Of a stretch of 6,625 nucleotides of DNA, positions 5,717 through 6,625 are shown piece by piece. The translations under genes and the position numbers were made by a program. The DNA comes from Nitrospirae bacterium GWC2_57_9. GTDB taxonomy: Bacteria; Nitrospirota; UBA9217. The notes under the pieces are model-generated. The model made no database searches. It saw nothing but the letters and a program-made list of their open reading frames with translations, and was not told where the DNA came from. Numbering within the stretch: position 1 is the stretch's first letter; every line of letters begins with the position of its first letter. The stretch is taken from contig MHEA01000060.1 in NCBI GenBank assembly GCA_001805085.1, forward strand, positions 4,539-11,163, in the 5' to 3' direction.

Positions 5717-5908
5717 ACTAAAAAGGGCAAGAACCGAAACGGCCTCTGGCTGGTTCCACATCTTATAAAACATGAGTTAATCGGGCAAAAATGGGGAAGT
5801 ACCCGTATGAGACAGTTCCAACTGATGGTGGCAACAAAATCATTTGGACGCGCGGCATGGAACCGACACTGGCTTGACTGAGGCTTCGGCGTAAAATTGA
5901 CGTTATAC
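5717..5908 (+). other. Non-coding leader region upstream of the lipoprotein gene
   Basis: No convincing gene is seen. The stretch could fold: GGTTCCA (5752-5758) can pair with TGGAACC (5858-5864), and CAGTT-CC-AACTG (5813-5824) lies inside that span as a 12-bp dyad. Two tiny reading frames (28 codons from ATG 5791, 24 codons from ATG 5807) overlap each other and have poor ribosome binding sites. If the promoter at 5631-5660 is used, this is an unusually long 5' leader. Confidence 0.35.
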
Positions 5909-5922
5909 AGGAGAAATGGACG

Positions 5923-6357
5923 ATGAAAAAACGTATTGTATGGTTTGTGGTTTGCCTGATGATGACTGTTGGTCTTGTTGCCTGTGGTGGAGGTGATGAT
6001 TCAGCTGCTCCAGCCCCAACTGGGAGCGTAACTGTTTCAGGTGATTATTCGGGGACATTTGTTCCCTATTCCCGACCAACATCGGCTACAGCGTATTCTG
6101 GATATAGAACTATAACCTGGGCGAATACTGCAGGTGATGTTTTATTTGTATACTCCTATACACCAAGCACAGGCATCCCAAATGGCATAAATGTTCATGT
6201 GCCTGGGGGGACTATATATTATGAAACTCGTTATAATAATAATGTAGTTGGCGTCTCTATGAATATGGCTGCCAAAACTGTAACATTTAATAATGCCGTA
6301 GTGACAGCATCCGGCGGCCTATCAGCCACATTAAATGGAACTTTATATTATAATTAG
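5923..6357 (+). CDS. Secreted lipoprotein of unknown function
   Basis: A 144-residue protein with a clear lipoprotein signal: positive start MKKR, hydrophobic core VWFVVCLMMTVGL, lipobox LVAC with the lipidated Cys at 21, then a GGGDDS linker rich in Ala/Pro. The +2 residue is Gly, not Asp, so in a diderm sorting to the outer membrane is likely. The mature ~120 residues alternate polar and beta-branched residues, rich in Tyr, Thr, Asn and Gly (for example TITWANTAGDVLFVYSYTP and ETRYNNNVVGVSMNM), and look like an all-beta domain with about eight strands. They contain no Cys. I recognise no family. ATG at 5923 is preceded by AGGAG (5909-5913) at 9 bases. The gene is alone, divergent from luxR, ends in a structured region plus terminator, and is visibly richer in A+T than the genes before 3.9 kb, hinting at an accessory origin. 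Confidence 0.85.
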   Translation: MKKRIVWFVVCLMMTVGLVACGGGDDSAAPAPTGSVTVSGDYSGTFVPYSRPTSATAYSGYRTITWANTAGDVLFVYSYTPSTGIPNGINVHVPGGTIYYETRYNNNVVGVSMNMAAKTVTFNNAVVTASGGLSATLNGTLYYN

Positions 6358-6363
6358 CCATGC

Positions 6364-6459
6364 AGGGTACAGTCGTAGCTGTACAACAATGCAACCACGG
6401 GTAGAGAGTCGATGTGCGTCATGCATCACTGACGCTTCATGTGCGAGTTGCACCCTGTA
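6364..6459 (+). other. Structured non-coding stretch after the lipoprotein gene
   Basis: Several nested inverted repeats are visible. CAGGGT (6364-6369 region) can pair with ACCCTG near 6453-6458, continuing past one mismatch. Inside lie GTACAG-TCGTAG-CTGTAC (6367-6384, which competes with the outer stem) and GCGTCA-N8-TGACGC (6416-6421 with 6430-6435), which extends through ATG/CAT. It could be a 3' UTR fold, a small RNA, or the remnant of a small mobile sequence. There is no match to a known RNA family that I can name. Confidence 0.4.
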
Positions 6460-6498
6460 ATCCGCTATATAGATAGCTCAAATTGTAATATGGACTCA

Positions 6499-6512
6499 GT
6501 TGTAGGTTGTAG
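6499..6512. repeat. Tandem duplication of GTTGTAG
   Basis: GTTGTAG is repeated twice without a gap and followed by TTAG. It is a short, probably slippage-derived repeat between the structured stretch and the terminator. Confidence 0.5.
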
Positions 6513-6532
6513 TTAGCTGTTTACTATAATTG

Positions 6533-6571
6533 AAAAGCCCCAGACCGATGAATCGTCTGAGGGCTTTTTTT
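6533..6571 (+). terminator. Intrinsic terminator downstream of the lipoprotein gene
   Basis: AAAAGCCC (6533-6540) pairs with GGGCTTTT (6561-6568), and the stem continues with CAGAC/GTCTG after one bulged A. Seven T run at 6565-6571. It lies about 175 bases after the lipoprotein stop. The minus strand also has TTTTCAATTATA after the stem, so it could work in both directions. The last 54 bases of the window show no feature apart from a weak GCGTG/CACGC hairpin. Confidence 0.88.
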
Positions 6572-6625
6572 ATCTGCTATCAGCCTTGCGTGAATTTGCA
6601 CACGCCAGCAGTTTATGATAAAAAA

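Noticed and set aside
5791..5877. 28-codon frame from ATG 5791 (MGKYPYETVPTDGGN...), overlapping a 24-codon frame from ATG 5807
   Set aside because: Very short, mutually overlapping, without a clear ribosome binding site, and neither resembles a known peptide; chance frames in a leader are more likely.
6364..6459. Integron attC recombination site
   Set aside because: The fold is suggestive, but the 3' GTTGCAC and 5' AAC-containing bases do not fit the RYYYAAC/GTTRRRY core pair, and no integrase is present.
1..6625. CRISPR array, tRNA or rRNA genes, retron or toxin-antitoxin pair
   Set aside because: No regularly spaced repeats, cloverleaf or rRNA motif, reverse transcriptase, or paired small toxin/antitoxin frames were seen.

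Overview
This 6.6-kb window comes from a Gram-negative bacterial chromosome. The C-terminal half is part of an outer-membrane lipoprotein-type gene, and the first 3.9 kb encode housekeeping metabolism. The combination of a type III pantothenate kinase, a ~645-residue aconitase of the Aquifex-type subgroup and a two-CxxC HIT-superfamily GalT-like enzyme suggests an anaerobic or sediment lineage of the Desulfuromonadota/Nitrospirota kind. That placement is inference and cannot be proven from this window.

Region 1 (1-1975, plus strand): the 3' end of coaX (coenzyme A synthesis), then a candidate promoter, a stand-alone CheY-like receiver protein and a GalT-like nucleotidyltransferase. The last two genes overlap by one base (TGATG), so they are probably co-transcribed and translationally coupled. 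A strong intrinsic terminator (1921-1954) closes this unit and separates it from the convergent aconitase gene. Region 2 (1975-3976, minus strand): a complete aconitase gene with a good ribosome binding site and a near-consensus sigma-70 promoter.

Region 3 (3977-4800): an accessory zone. It holds a doubtful 71-codon reading frame with a palindrome near its start and a terminator-like hairpin after it. Next comes a small IS200/IS605-type insertion sequence whose subterminal hairpins share a 14-base core. Its transposase is broken by an internal deletion and a second, 1-base frameshift. Region 4 (4800-6625): a minus-strand LuxR-family regulator and a plus-strand lipoprotein of unknown function are transcribed divergently from a 316-bp intergenic region. 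That region is dense in short dyads and candidate promoters. The lipoprotein is followed by a fold-prone non-coding stretch and an intrinsic terminator. From about 4.0 kb onward the DNA looks richer in A+T than the first 3.9 kb.

No clearly new multi-gene system is visible. The points most worth a second look are the luxR leader hairpin that would cover its own Shine-Dalgarno, the dyad cluster between luxR and the lipoprotein gene, the structured stretch after the lipoprotein gene, the receiver-GalT coupling, and the decayed transposon with well-preserved ends.
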